A stretch of DNA of 64,000 nucleotides, from the NCBI RefSeq assembly GCF_900105115.1, contig NZ_FNRV01000001.1, positions 2,290,001 through 2,354,000 of the forward strand, given 5' to 3'. The stretch is from Pseudomonas mohnii. GTDB taxonomy: Bacteria > Pseudomonadota > Gammaproteobacteria > Pseudomonadales > Pseudomonadaceae. A program made the translations under genes and the position numbers. Below, piece after piece: positions 28,488 through 35,271 of this stretch (the first letter of the stretch is position 1; each line of letters begins with the position of its first letter). The notes beneath the pieces were generated by a model, which was given only the letters and a program-made list of their open reading frames with translations, was not told the origin of the DNA and made no database searches.

Positions 28488-28769
28488 TTACTTGTTGACA
28501 GCGTCGGTCAGGCCTTTGGCCACAACCAGCTTGATCACTTTCTTGGCAGCGATTTCGATGGCAGCGCCAGTCGAAGGGTTACGGCCAGTACGGGCAGGAC
28601 GCTCAGTCACTTTCAGCTTGCCGATACCTGGCAGAGTGATTTCGCCGCCGTTTTCCAGCTGATCGGCAACGATTTGGCCCAGTTGGTCCAGAGCGTTACG
28701 CGCGGTGGTTTTTGGCGCGTCGATAGCTTCAGCGATGTCGGCGATCAGTTGGTCTTTAGTAAGAGCCAT
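28488..28769 (-). CDS. hupA: DNA-binding protein HU (HupA type)
   Basis: A 93-residue HU protein (MALTKDQLIADIAEAIDAPKTTARNAL, LPGIGKLKVTERPARTGRNPSTGAAIEIAAKKVIKL). The beta-arm RPARTGRNPSTG with the DNA-intercalating Pro is intact. HU dimers bend and compact DNA. In pseudomonads several HU paralogues exist. This form, with MALTKDQ and a C-terminal LTDAVNK, is the one near yejK rather than the lon-linked HupB, but the name varies between annotations. It is monocistronic, with its own terminator. Confidence 0.93.
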   Translation of the reverse strand: MALTKDQLIADIAEAIDAPKTTARNALDQLGQIVADQLENGGEITLPGIGKLKVTERPARTGRNPSTGAAIEIAAKKVIKLVVAKGLTDAVNK

Positions 28770-29165
28770 TTAGTGTTCCTTCCCTATCAAATTCATATGG
28801 ATTGCAGAGTGCAGTGTCAGCCATCGAGCCCGATCTTCTGGATCTGGCACCCTCGGCCAAATAACCACGGGATCGGGGTTATAGATACCGAAATCAGGGT
28901 TTGGTTCGACCTGACAAATGCTGAATGCACGCTTAACGCAGTGACGTCGCGTAAGACGGGGCAAAACTAGCACAGAGACGGGGAAATATCCGCCTCCAGC
29001 TACCCATTTGGTCAGCTTTATTGCTCTAAAACGGGAAAAAATCGCATATGTGCCGCCAGCCACCCTGGAATTGACCTTCGCACCGCGCCAAAACCAGTGG
29101 TTGCGGTACACTGAGCGCTTTTTCGGGGGAGCACGCCCTCCTCTCTTCAATCAGCCGAGAAACCC
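28770..29165. other. Divergent hupA-yejK intergenic region
   Basis: 395 bases between two divergent nucleoid-protein genes, presumably containing both promoters. I saw no RNA gene, REP unit or credible frame. Short open frames here show no family resemblance. Confidence 0.5.
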
Positions 29166-30170
29166 ATGCCGATCCGTCATTGCATCGTCCACCTGATCGA
29201 CAAAAAACCCGACGGCACACCTGCAGTTCTCCACGCTCGCGAATCGGAACTGGCCGAGTCCGCAGCCATCGAGAACATGCTCGCCGACCTCAATGAAAGC
29301 TATAACGCCAAACAGGGCAAAGCCTGGGGGCTGTTTCATCCGGAGTCCGGGGCCTTTCCTTTCAGCGGCTGGCTGAAGGAATACCTCGATGGCAGCAGGG
29401 ACTTCACGGCGTTCAGCCGCGTGGCGGTGGAACACCTGCAAAAACTGATGGAGGAATCCAACCTCTCGGTCGGCGGCCACGTATTGTTCGCGCACTACCA
29501 GCAAGGCATGACCGACTATCTGGCCATTGCCCTGCTGCACCACAGCGAAGGCGTCGCAGTGACCGATCAACTGGACGTGACCCCGTCCCGTCACCTGGAC
29601 CTGGGCCAAATGCATCTGGCGGCGCGGATCAACGTGTCCGAGTGGCAGAACAACAAGCAGTCCAAACAGTACATTTCGTTCATCAAAGGCAAGAACGGCA
29701 AAAAGGTTTCGGAGTATTTCCGCGACTTCATCGGCTGCCAGGAAGGCGTCGACGGGCCGGGCGAAACCCGCACGCTGCTCAAGGCATTCAGTGACTTCGT
29801 CGAAAGCGAAGACCTGCCAGAAGACTCCGCCCGCGAAAAAACCAAGACCCTGGTGGATTACGCCAGCAGCCAGGCCAAACTGGGCGAGCCCATGGGCCTG
29901 GAAGAGTTGTCGGAGCTAATCGACGAAGAACGCCCTAAAGCTTTCTACGACCACATTCGCAACAAGGATTACGGCCTGTCGCCGGAAATCCCGGCCGATA
30001 AACGCACCCTGAACCAGTTCCGCCGCTTCACCGGTCGCGCCGAAGGCCTGTCGATCAGTTTCGAGGCGCACTTGCTGGGCTCAAAGATCGAGTATGACGA
30101 AGAGGCCGGTACGCTGATCATCAAGGGCCTGCCCACTTCGCTCACCGACCAGCTCAAGCGACGCAACTGA
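29166..30170 (+). CDS. yejK: Nucleoid-associated protein YejK (NdpA)
   Basis: A 334-residue NdpA/YejK family protein ([78 protein letters not shown]). Homologues copurify with the nucleoid and bind double- and single-stranded DNA. The biochemical role is unclear. It lies beside hupA, which agrees with chromosome-structure work. Its stop overlaps the start of the glutaredoxin gene by one base. Confidence 0.95.
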   Translation: MPIRHCIVHLIDKKPDGTPAVLHARESELAESAAIENMLADLNESYNAKQGKAWGLFHPESGAFPFSGWLKEYLDGSRDFTAFSRVAVEHLQKLMEESNLSVGGHVLFAHYQQGMTDYLAIALLHHSEGVAVTDQLDVTPSRHLDLGQMHLAARINVSEWQNNKQSKQYISFIKGKNGKKVSEYFRDFIGCQEGVDGPGETRTLLKAFSDFVESEDLPEDSAREKTKTLVDYASSQAKLGEPMGLEELSELIDEERPKAFYDHIRNKDYGLSPEIPADKRTLNQFRRFTGRAEGLSISFEAHLLGSKIEYDEEAGTLIIKGLPTSLTDQLKRRN

Positions 30171-30520
30171 TGCTGGGCAGGGTGTTGAAGAAATGCCTGC
30201 TGATCCTGCTGGTGGTCGTGGTCTACCAGAACTGGGGCAAGATCGAGCGCCTGATGGACCCGACCCGGTTGGTGTCCGAGCAGATGCAGCTCAAAGCCAA
30301 TGTCGTGATCTACAGCACTGACTGGTGCGGCTACTGCAAACAGACCCGGCGCTTTCTCGATCAAAGGAACATTCCGTACAAGGAATTCGATATCGAAAAG
30401 GATGCGGTGGCGCGCAAGGACTATGAAGCGCTGGGCGGCGGCGGGATTCCGATCATCAATGTGAACGGAACGCTGATTCGCAAATATGACCCGGATGCCA
30501 TTCTGGCCGCATTGAAGTAA
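30170..30520 (+). CDS. Membrane-anchored glutaredoxin-family protein
   Basis: A 116-residue protein with an N-terminal membrane helix (KKCLLILLVVVVYQNW, residues about 7-22) followed by a glutaredoxin/thioredoxin fold. The dithiol active site CGYC is at 53-56 (YSTDWCGYCKQTRRFL) and the cis-Pro loop is GGGGIPIINVNG. The anchor would place the redox domain on one membrane face, probably the cytoplasmic side by the positive-inside rule (RVLKK before the helix), though the periplasm is possible if the helix acts as a signal anchor. Translationally coupled to yejK (overlap TGATG). Confidence 0.9.
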   Translation: MLGRVLKKCLLILLVVVVYQNWGKIERLMDPTRLVSEQMQLKANVVIYSTDWCGYCKQTRRFLDQRNIPYKEFDIEKDAVARKDYEALGGGGIPIINVNGTLIRKYDPDAILAALK

Positions 30521-30554
30521 CCCTGCAGGAGCGAGCAAGCGCGCTCCTGCAGGG
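30521..30554. terminator. Perfect REP-like hairpin between convergent genes
   Basis: CCCTGCAGGAGCG (30521-30533) and CGCTCCTGCAGGG (30542-30554) form a 13-base-pair stem with an 8-base loop. It fills the gap between the glutaredoxin and GST stops, so it probably limits convergent transcription. It is a single REP unit, not a pair. Confidence 0.65.
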
Positions 30555-30558
30555 ACTG

Positions 30559-31494
30559 TCAGGCCGCTTCGATCCGGAAACCGAACCGCGGAAAGTGCAC
30601 ATGCACCAGACCGCCACGCTCGTCTTCGCGACGAAGAATCAATTCCTCTCGGCCGGCAAACAACAACTCACCCGCCACCGGATCGACGCCATAGTCGGTT
30701 GCTGCGATCACCACCGGCTGGCCCGCCTTGAAACCATTCGGTTCATCGAACTGCTCGTCCGGCAATGCGGCCGGCGTGGAAGCCCGCGCCACTTGCAACG
30801 CCTCTTCGGCGGTCATCTCGTTCGAGGCGCCATGGCCGAACCCCAACACACGGGCATGCCATGCGGCCACCGCCGGATAGTTATCCACAAGCGCAGACGT
30901 CACCGGCGTCGCCTTGAGAAACCATAACGAATGCGCCAGGGCGAAGTCGGCAATCGACGGTTCGCCGAACAGGTAATCCCCCTCCTCGCGCTGCAGCTGT
31001 TGTTCCAGCCGCGACATGATCGTCGGCCATTGATGCCTGGCCTGCTCCGCCGACAGGCGCGTGGCGCTGCCGCCGCTGAACAGCCCGGCGCGGTCGGCGA
31101 TAAAGGCCTTGATCGCTTCTGGCGACAAATTGCCGAAGCGCACCGCCATCGATTCCGGCTGGAACACCAGGCTGACCGCATGCTGGAACACCACCGAATC
31201 GGCCCAGCTGGCGAAGCTGGCGGTGATCATTTCCTGGCCTTCCGGGAAGAACGCCGGCAGGGCTTTTTCCTGCTCCAGACGACGGGCGATCAACGAAGTG
31301 TCGCAATAAATATCCGCGCCGATTTGCAGCACCGGGGTCTTGCGATAGCCACCGGTCAACGCGGTCAGGTCGGGTTTGGGCATCACCGGTGAGATCTTCA
31401 CCGAGCGCCAGGACAATCCCTTGAAGCCCAGCAGCAAACGCGCCTTTTCGGCAAATGGGGACGTCGGGTAATGATGCAGGATCAACTCGGACAT
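30559..31494 (-). CDS. Glutathione S-transferase family protein with C-terminal extension
   Basis: A 311-residue protein. Residues 1-80 form a GST N-terminal thioredoxin fold (LILHHYPTSPFAEKARLLLGFKGLSW, TPVLQIGADIYCDTSLIARRLE) and about 100-230 the helical GST C-domain (LEQQLQREEGDYLFGEPSIADFALAHSLWFL). After this come about 75 residues, GFKAGQPVVIAATDYGVDPV and beyond, that are beta-rich and not part of classical GSTs. Substrate unknown. ATG 31494 gives the family start MSELILHHYPTSPF. Confidence 0.88.
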   Translation of the reverse strand: MSELILHHYPTSPFAEKARLLLGFKGLSWRSVKISPVMPKPDLTALTGGYRKTPVLQIGADIYCDTSLIARRLEQEKALPAFFPEGQEMITASFASWADSVVFQHAVSLVFQPESMAVRFGNLSPEAIKAFIADRAGLFSGGSATRLSAEQARHQWPTIMSRLEQQLQREEGDYLFGEPSIADFALAHSLWFLKATPVTSALVDNYPAVAAWHARVLGFGHGASNEMTAEEALQVARASTPAALPDEQFDEPNGFKAGQPVVIAATDYGVDPVAGELLFAGREELILRREDERGGLVHVHFPRFGFRIEAA

Positions 31495-31581
31495 GCTCGG
31501 CTCCGCCGCACGAATAGGAATTCGCAGCTTAGCGCGCAATCGGTTAGCGGCCTACAGATCTGCCTGATGGGAACTGATCAG

Positions 31582-31893
31582 TCAGAGTGATAAGCCCGCG
31601 TTCGCGCTGGCCACCAGGCATTCCTTGGCGCTTTTCTTGAGCTTCTTGATCAGGCGCTCCTGCCGCAGCGCTTCGCTTTTATCACGACAGGCTTCGGTGT
31701 AGACCAGTGCCATGGCCGGGCTGGAAAGAAAGAAGCGTGCCCCTTTGCCGCTTTGATGCTTGGCAAATCGGCGCACGGGATCGTCGCTGATCCCGCAGTA
31801 GAGCGAACCATTGGCCGCGCGCACGAGATAGACGAACCAGGGTTTGCTCACCGCGGTGGCGGCGTCGACAGGGCTTTCGCTGGGGGCGTTCAC
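31582..31893 (-). CDS. GIY-YIG nuclease-superfamily protein (YhbQ-like)
   Basis: A 103-residue single-domain protein: [35 protein letters not shown] carries the GIY-YIG pattern (here VYL...YCG) with the catalytic Arg in RRFAKH, and a conserved Glu in RQERLIKKL. Small UPF0213/YhbQ proteins of this type have DNA nuclease activity in vitro and a suggested repair role. It stands between the GST and NTF2-like genes on the same strand. Confidence 0.9.
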   Translation of the reverse strand: MNAPSESPVDAATAVSKPWFVYLVRAANGSLYCGISDDPVRRFAKHQSGKGARFFLSSPAMALVYTEACRDKSEALRQERLIKKLKKSAKECLVASANAGLSL

Positions 31894-31932
31894 TTAACGA
31901 TCAGTGCTTGAAGGGGACAAACCGCGATCTTA

Positions 31933-32403
31933 TCAGCGGCTGGCCTGGAATGCCTTCAAACCCTTCAAGGCCTGAGCACGAACAGCGTTGCTCACCAACG
32001 GCGTCCAACCGAGCAGCAGGCCTTTGAAACCCAGTGCCTGACGCGACCACTTCCACAGATCGAAGCTGTCGTGATGCTCGCAAATCTTGCCGTCACGGAA
32101 AACGAAACGCGCCTGGATGTCATTGACCACGATGTTGCCGGTCTGACTGAACAGATAGGTCGCCACCCAATGGGCAGCGCCCGTGCGCTCATCGGCGCGG
32201 ACGTTATCGAAACTCAGGGAGAAATCCTTGGCCCGGGTCGTCAGCATGCGCCACATATCGCTGGCATCGCGGCCGTGAAGCTCACCAAACGCCGGATCGC
32301 TGAACACCACGTCATCGGTATAGCAGGCAGCCATGGCCTCGGCATCCAGACGCTGGAAGGCCTGGTAGAACCGGGTGATCAATGCGCTGTGGATATCACT
32401 CAT
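31933..32403 (-). CDS. NTF2-like/SnoaL-type protein
   Basis: A 156-residue cone-fold protein (MSDIHSALITRFYQAFQRLDAEAMAACYTDDVVFSDPAFGELHGRDASDMWRML, RFVFRDGKICEHHDSFDLWKWSRQALG). The family contains polyketide cyclases and small isomerases as well as proteins with no known catalysis. No substrate can be named. ATG 32403 was chosen because it gives the family N-terminus. Confidence 0.85.
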   Translation of the reverse strand: MSDIHSALITRFYQAFQRLDAEAMAACYTDDVVFSDPAFGELHGRDASDMWRMLTTRAKDFSLSFDNVRADERTGAAHWVATYLFSQTGNIVVNDIQARFVFRDGKICEHHDSFDLWKWSRQALGFKGLLLGWTPLVSNAVRAQALKGLKAFQASR

Positions 32404-32524
32404 GGGCAGGCTCCCTGTTGTTGCGAAATATGATCGAAAGATGGCCTGCACAATAATCTGCAAATGTGCCGAACACTATGGGCATTCGCCACGAGAATAC
32501 CGGGACAGCTCGTACGCTGAGCGC

Positions 32525-33151
32525 CTAGGTCGACATTCCGCTGTCGCGGGCGTAGGAAAAAAGTTCGACATCCGTGGAAATACCCAAGCGGTGCATGGCC
32601 ATGTTTTTTTGTTTACTGATGGTCGACACACTGCGCTGGAAGTGATTGGCGATTTCGCTGACGGTCATGCCACTGGCCAGCATCCGCACCACCTCGTGCT
32701 CTTTGGCCGACAACGGCAACTCGCTCATCTGACTGCCCGTGTCAGCCAGCAGTATTCGCAACGACTCGCTGATGTAGCGTCGCCCCCCACCCACCGCGTT
32801 GATCCCCAGGGGCAGTTCGGTCTCCGCGGCGGATTTGGCAACGATGGCCCGTACCCCCTGAGCCAGCGCCGCCCTCGCCGTGGCGACGCTGGTAAACATC
32901 GTCAGCACAATGACCGGCAATGCCGGATGGTCGCGCCGAATCGTACTCAACATTTTCAAACCATCGGCCTGCCGCCCTCCCGGCATGGAGAAGTCGGTGA
33001 TCAACAGATCGCACGGTGTGCTCGAAAGAATGCGCATCAGGCTATCGGTACCCTCAGCCTCTGCAACGACTACGCATCGCCTGGTGGCATTGATCAACAT
33101 CCGCAACCCGATGCGGACGACGCAGTGGTCGTCAGCAATTACGACTCGCAT
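32525..33151 (-). CDS. NarL/RcsB-type response regulator beside the fimbrial locus
   Basis: A 208-residue two-domain regulator. Receiver: acidic pair DD at 7-8 (VVIADDHCVVR), phospho-acceptor Asp53 (LLITDFSMPGG), Thr/Ser switch (VLTMFTS) and conserved Lys (AIVAKSA). C-terminal LuxR-type helix-turn-helix: LSAKEHEVVRMLASGMTVSEIANHFQRSVSTISKQKNMAMHRLG. No sensor kinase is encoded next to it. It is transcribed away from the chaperone-usher genes across a 337-base shared control region. Similar regulators control cup fimbriae in other pseudomonads, so control of this locus is a reasonable inference. Confidence 0.9.
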   Translation of the reverse strand: MRVVIADDHCVVRIGLRMLINATRRCVVVAEAEGTDSLMRILSSTPCDLLITDFSMPGGRQADGLKMLSTIRRDHPALPVIVLTMFTSVATARAALAQGVRAIVAKSAAETELPLGINAVGGGRRYISESLRILLADTGSQMSELPLSAKEHEVVRMLASGMTVSEIANHFQRSVSTISKQKNMAMHRLGISTDVELFSYARDSGMST

Positions 33152-33488
33152 TGTGGGAGGTCTCCTGCTTGTGATTAAAGGGCGCGGAAATTAACGCCGT
33201 TTTCTCCCTCCCACAATGCCTCGCCAAAAGCCGAAAACTGGCTTAGTCAACGTTTCAAGGGTCAATGTTTTTTACCCTACGAACATTCAGATTATTCACA
33301 CATCGCACAACGCAAAAACCTACAGCAGTGAGCTACCAGCGATCGGTGCATCGTCATCGCCCAATAAAATTTCTCATACACAGAGCAATCGCTTTTCGTA
33401 TTTGTTGCATTCAAATCGCTGACCACACCCGCCTAAATTGCACCTCAATCGCTGCCCCCCATTTGCCGGTAAAACCAAGAGCTATCAC
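33152..33488. promoter_or_regulatory. Divergent control region: response regulator / first pilin
   Basis: 337 AT-richer bases between divergent genes. The part at 33389-33470 is one copy of the fimbrial leader repeat. The start of the pilin gene has no strong Shine-Dalgarno (AAGAGCTATCAC). The promoter itself could not be fixed: several AT-rich hexamers are possible. Confidence 0.5.
33389..33470 (+). repeat. Fimbrial leader repeat, copy 1
   Basis: Shares with 34263-34350 the blocks TTCGTA, TTGTTGCATTCAA, the spaced CTGA...CC, CCGC, TAAAT, GCACCTCAATCG, GAGC/CTGC and CCCCCCATTT, in the same order and nearly the same spacing. It ends about 20 bases before the first pilin ATG. Confidence 0.7.
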
Positions 33489-34106
33489 ATGAACAAGACA
33501 TTAAGCGCACTCTGTACTGCATTACTCCTGACGGCAGCTTCGCCCGCCTTTGCCGCCAGCACCGACTTGACCGTCACTGGCGTCATCACCCCAAGCGCGT
33601 GCACACCAAACCTGTCCGGAGGTGGCATTGTTGATCATGGCAAAATTTCCGCGAAAGACCTCCGACCGGACAACCCCACTAGTTTGCCCAAGCAAACGCT
33701 GCAAATGACCGTGAACTGCGATGCACCGGTTCAGTTCTACTTTTCTCCAATCGATCATCGGGCCGGTACCGCCTGGAACACGAGCAGTAGGTTTGGACTG
33801 GGCTTGACCAATGCAGGCGAGAAGCTGGGCTCGTTCTTCGTTGATGCGTTGAATGTGAACGCGGACGGAGTCGACGCACAAGCTATTGTGTCGGAAGACG
33901 GCGGAAAAACCTGGGTCAAGGATCACTGGGAGGTCTACAACCTTTGGGCTGTCGGTGCCATGGGTGACACCAGTACGCCGCTCCAGGTGAAAGACCTGAC
34001 CCTGGATCTTCAGGTAACCACTCAAATTGCCAGGGGCAGTGATCTGACCCTGACTGACGAAGTGCTGATCGACGGCTCAGCCACCTTGGAACTCAAATAC
34101 CTGTAA
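33489..34106 (+). CDS. DUF1120 fimbrial subunit (pilin) 1
   Basis: A 205-residue secreted subunit. Signal peptide MNKTLSALCTALLLTAASPAFA, then STDLTVTGVITPSACTPNLSGGGIVDHGKISAKDL, the N-terminal DUF1120 block carrying the first Cys of the pilin disulfide, with the second in MTVNCDAPV. The C-terminal TLTDEVLIDGSATLELKYL with penultimate Tyr is the usual chaperone-recognition strand. Closely similar in plan to the pilins at 38984 and 39719. Probably a shaft subunit exported through the usher encoded downstream. A strong hairpin follows the stop. Confidence 0.9.
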   Translation: MNKTLSALCTALLLTAASPAFAASTDLTVTGVITPSACTPNLSGGGIVDHGKISAKDLRPDNPTSLPKQTLQMTVNCDAPVQFYFSPIDHRAGTAWNTSSRFGLGLTNAGEKLGSFFVDALNVNADGVDAQAIVSEDGGKTWVKDHWEVYNLWAVGAMGDTSTPLQVKDLTLDLQVTTQIARGSDLTLTDEVLIDGSATLELKYL

Positions 34107-34118
34107 CGTCGAATCGTC

Positions 34119-34148
34119 CGGGCAACGGTTGATCCACTCCGTTGCCCG
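34119..34148 (+). terminator. Hairpin after pilin 1
   Basis: CGGGCAACGG (34119-34128) and CCGTTGCCCG (34139-34148) form a perfect 10-base-pair stem, followed by TTCCTCCTG. The T-run is poor, so this is a partial terminator or an mRNA-protecting structure. Confidence 0.65.
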
Positions 34149-34262
34149 TTCCTCCTGAAGAACCCATTGATACGTCCCTGCTCTTTTGAGTATGTGCCTG
34201 CACGCCAACGACCGTTGCGGCCAATGGCACGGCGCTGCTCGCAACACTTATCTACACACAGG

Positions 34263-34350
34263 ACAGTAGCTTTCGTACTTGTTGCATTCAAGAAACTGAT
34301 ACCAGCCGCTTAAATGGCACCTCAATCGGTGAGCCCCCCCCATTTCCGAA
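34263..34350 (+). repeat. Fimbrial leader repeat, copy 2
   Basis: Second copy of the leader at 33389-33470 (TTGTTGCATTCAA, CCGCTTAAAT, GCACCTCAATCG, CCCCCCCATTT). It lies about 100 bases before the chaperone ATG. Confidence 0.7.
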
Positions 34351-34451
34351 ATGCCCTGATGCCCCTTGCACCCTTGGCCCTGTTGTCATCTGCAAGCTGC
34401 CATCCGAGCGGTGCCATCGGCTTTTTCTCGAACCTATCAACGAGACACGTC

Positions 34452-35168
34452 ATGACGATGTTTTTTACCTTCGCGCGCCCCTTGATTCACAGCGGTATCG
34501 GCGCGCTCGTTCTGTTGCTGGCCACCCAGGCGCAAGCCGATGGCATGGTCCCGAACACCTCGGTGGTGATCGTCAACGAGGCCGATGGCGAGGCTTCGGT
34601 TTCCGTGACCAATACCGACGCCAGCCTGGCGTTGCTGCACGTCACCATTGAAGACATCGAGCAGGACAAGGAATCCCTGGTGTTCGTGACCCCACCGCTG
34701 TCCCGCGTCGAGGCGTCGAAAACCCAATTGGTGCGTTTCATCCTGCAATCGGAAAAGCCCTTGGTCACTCAACGCTTGAAGCGCGTGATCTTTGAAGGCA
34801 TCCCCCAGGGCAGACCTGCCGCCGACGCCGGGCATGCCCGCGTCGGGGTGACCGTGCGCCAGAACCTGCCATTGATTCTGCACCCCAAGGGCCTGGCGCC
34901 CAATCGCACGCCGTGGACCGACCTGCAATGGTCGCTACGGGACGGCCAACTGACCGTGCGTAACGAAACGCCTTATGTGGTGCGCCTGGCGCAAGAGCTG
35001 CAATTGTTGCCGTCCAAGAGCGGTGCTTTGTTGCCGCGAACCTATGTGCTGCCCGGCGAGAGCATCAGTGTGCCGGCAATGGCCACGACAGCGACGCAGG
35101 TGCGCTTCCTGCCCGCCACCGTCTACGGTTTTGCGGTGGCGCACTACGACGCACCCGTCGAATCCTGA
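34452..35168 (+). CDS. PapD-like periplasmic fimbrial chaperone
   Basis: A 238-residue chaperone. Signal region MTMFFTFARPLIHSGIGALVLLLATQAQA, then the two immunoglobulin-like domains: VPNTSVVIVNEADGEASVSVTNTD and LVFVTPPLSRVEASKTQLVRFIL, the G1-strand neighbourhood RVGVTVRQNLPLILHPKGL with the conserved basic residue, and the C-terminal domain with VPAMATTATQVRFLPATVYGF. Chaperones of this fold cap DUF1120 pilins by donor-strand complementation and hand them to the usher. ATG 34452 keeps the signal peptide intact. A longer frame adds no family-like sequence. Confidence 0.9.
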   Translation: MTMFFTFARPLIHSGIGALVLLLATQAQADGMVPNTSVVIVNEADGEASVSVTNTDASLALLHVTIEDIEQDKESLVFVTPPLSRVEASKTQLVRFILQSEKPLVTQRLKRVIFEGIPQGRPAADAGHARVGVTVRQNLPLILHPKGLAPNRTPWTDLQWSLRDGQLTVRNETPYVVRLAQELQLLPSKSGALLPRTYVLPGESISVPAMATTATQVRFLPATVYGFAVAHYDAPVES

Positions 35169-35271
35169 AACGCATCCCCCCAGCGCCCCGAGGAAACGTG
35201 GGCGCTGACGAGAGACAGAGCCTGAACCACAGCGTATCGACCAGCACGCTGGCATAAGACAAGTGACCCCC

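Larger units (their letters stand above)
34107..34451. other. Gap between pilin 1 and the chaperone gene
   Basis: 345 bases with a hairpin (34119-34148), an unremarkable stretch, and the second copy of the fimbrial leader (34263-34350). The frame is open from 34314 into the chaperone gene but the added residues are not protein-like for the family. Confidence 0.6.

Noticed and set aside
34313..34333. TGGCACCTCAATCGG in the fimbrial leader as a sigma-54 promoter
   Set aside because: The -24 half TGGCAC fits, but the -12 half is TCGG or TCGC instead of TTGC, and no bacterial enhancer-binding protein is encoded nearby.
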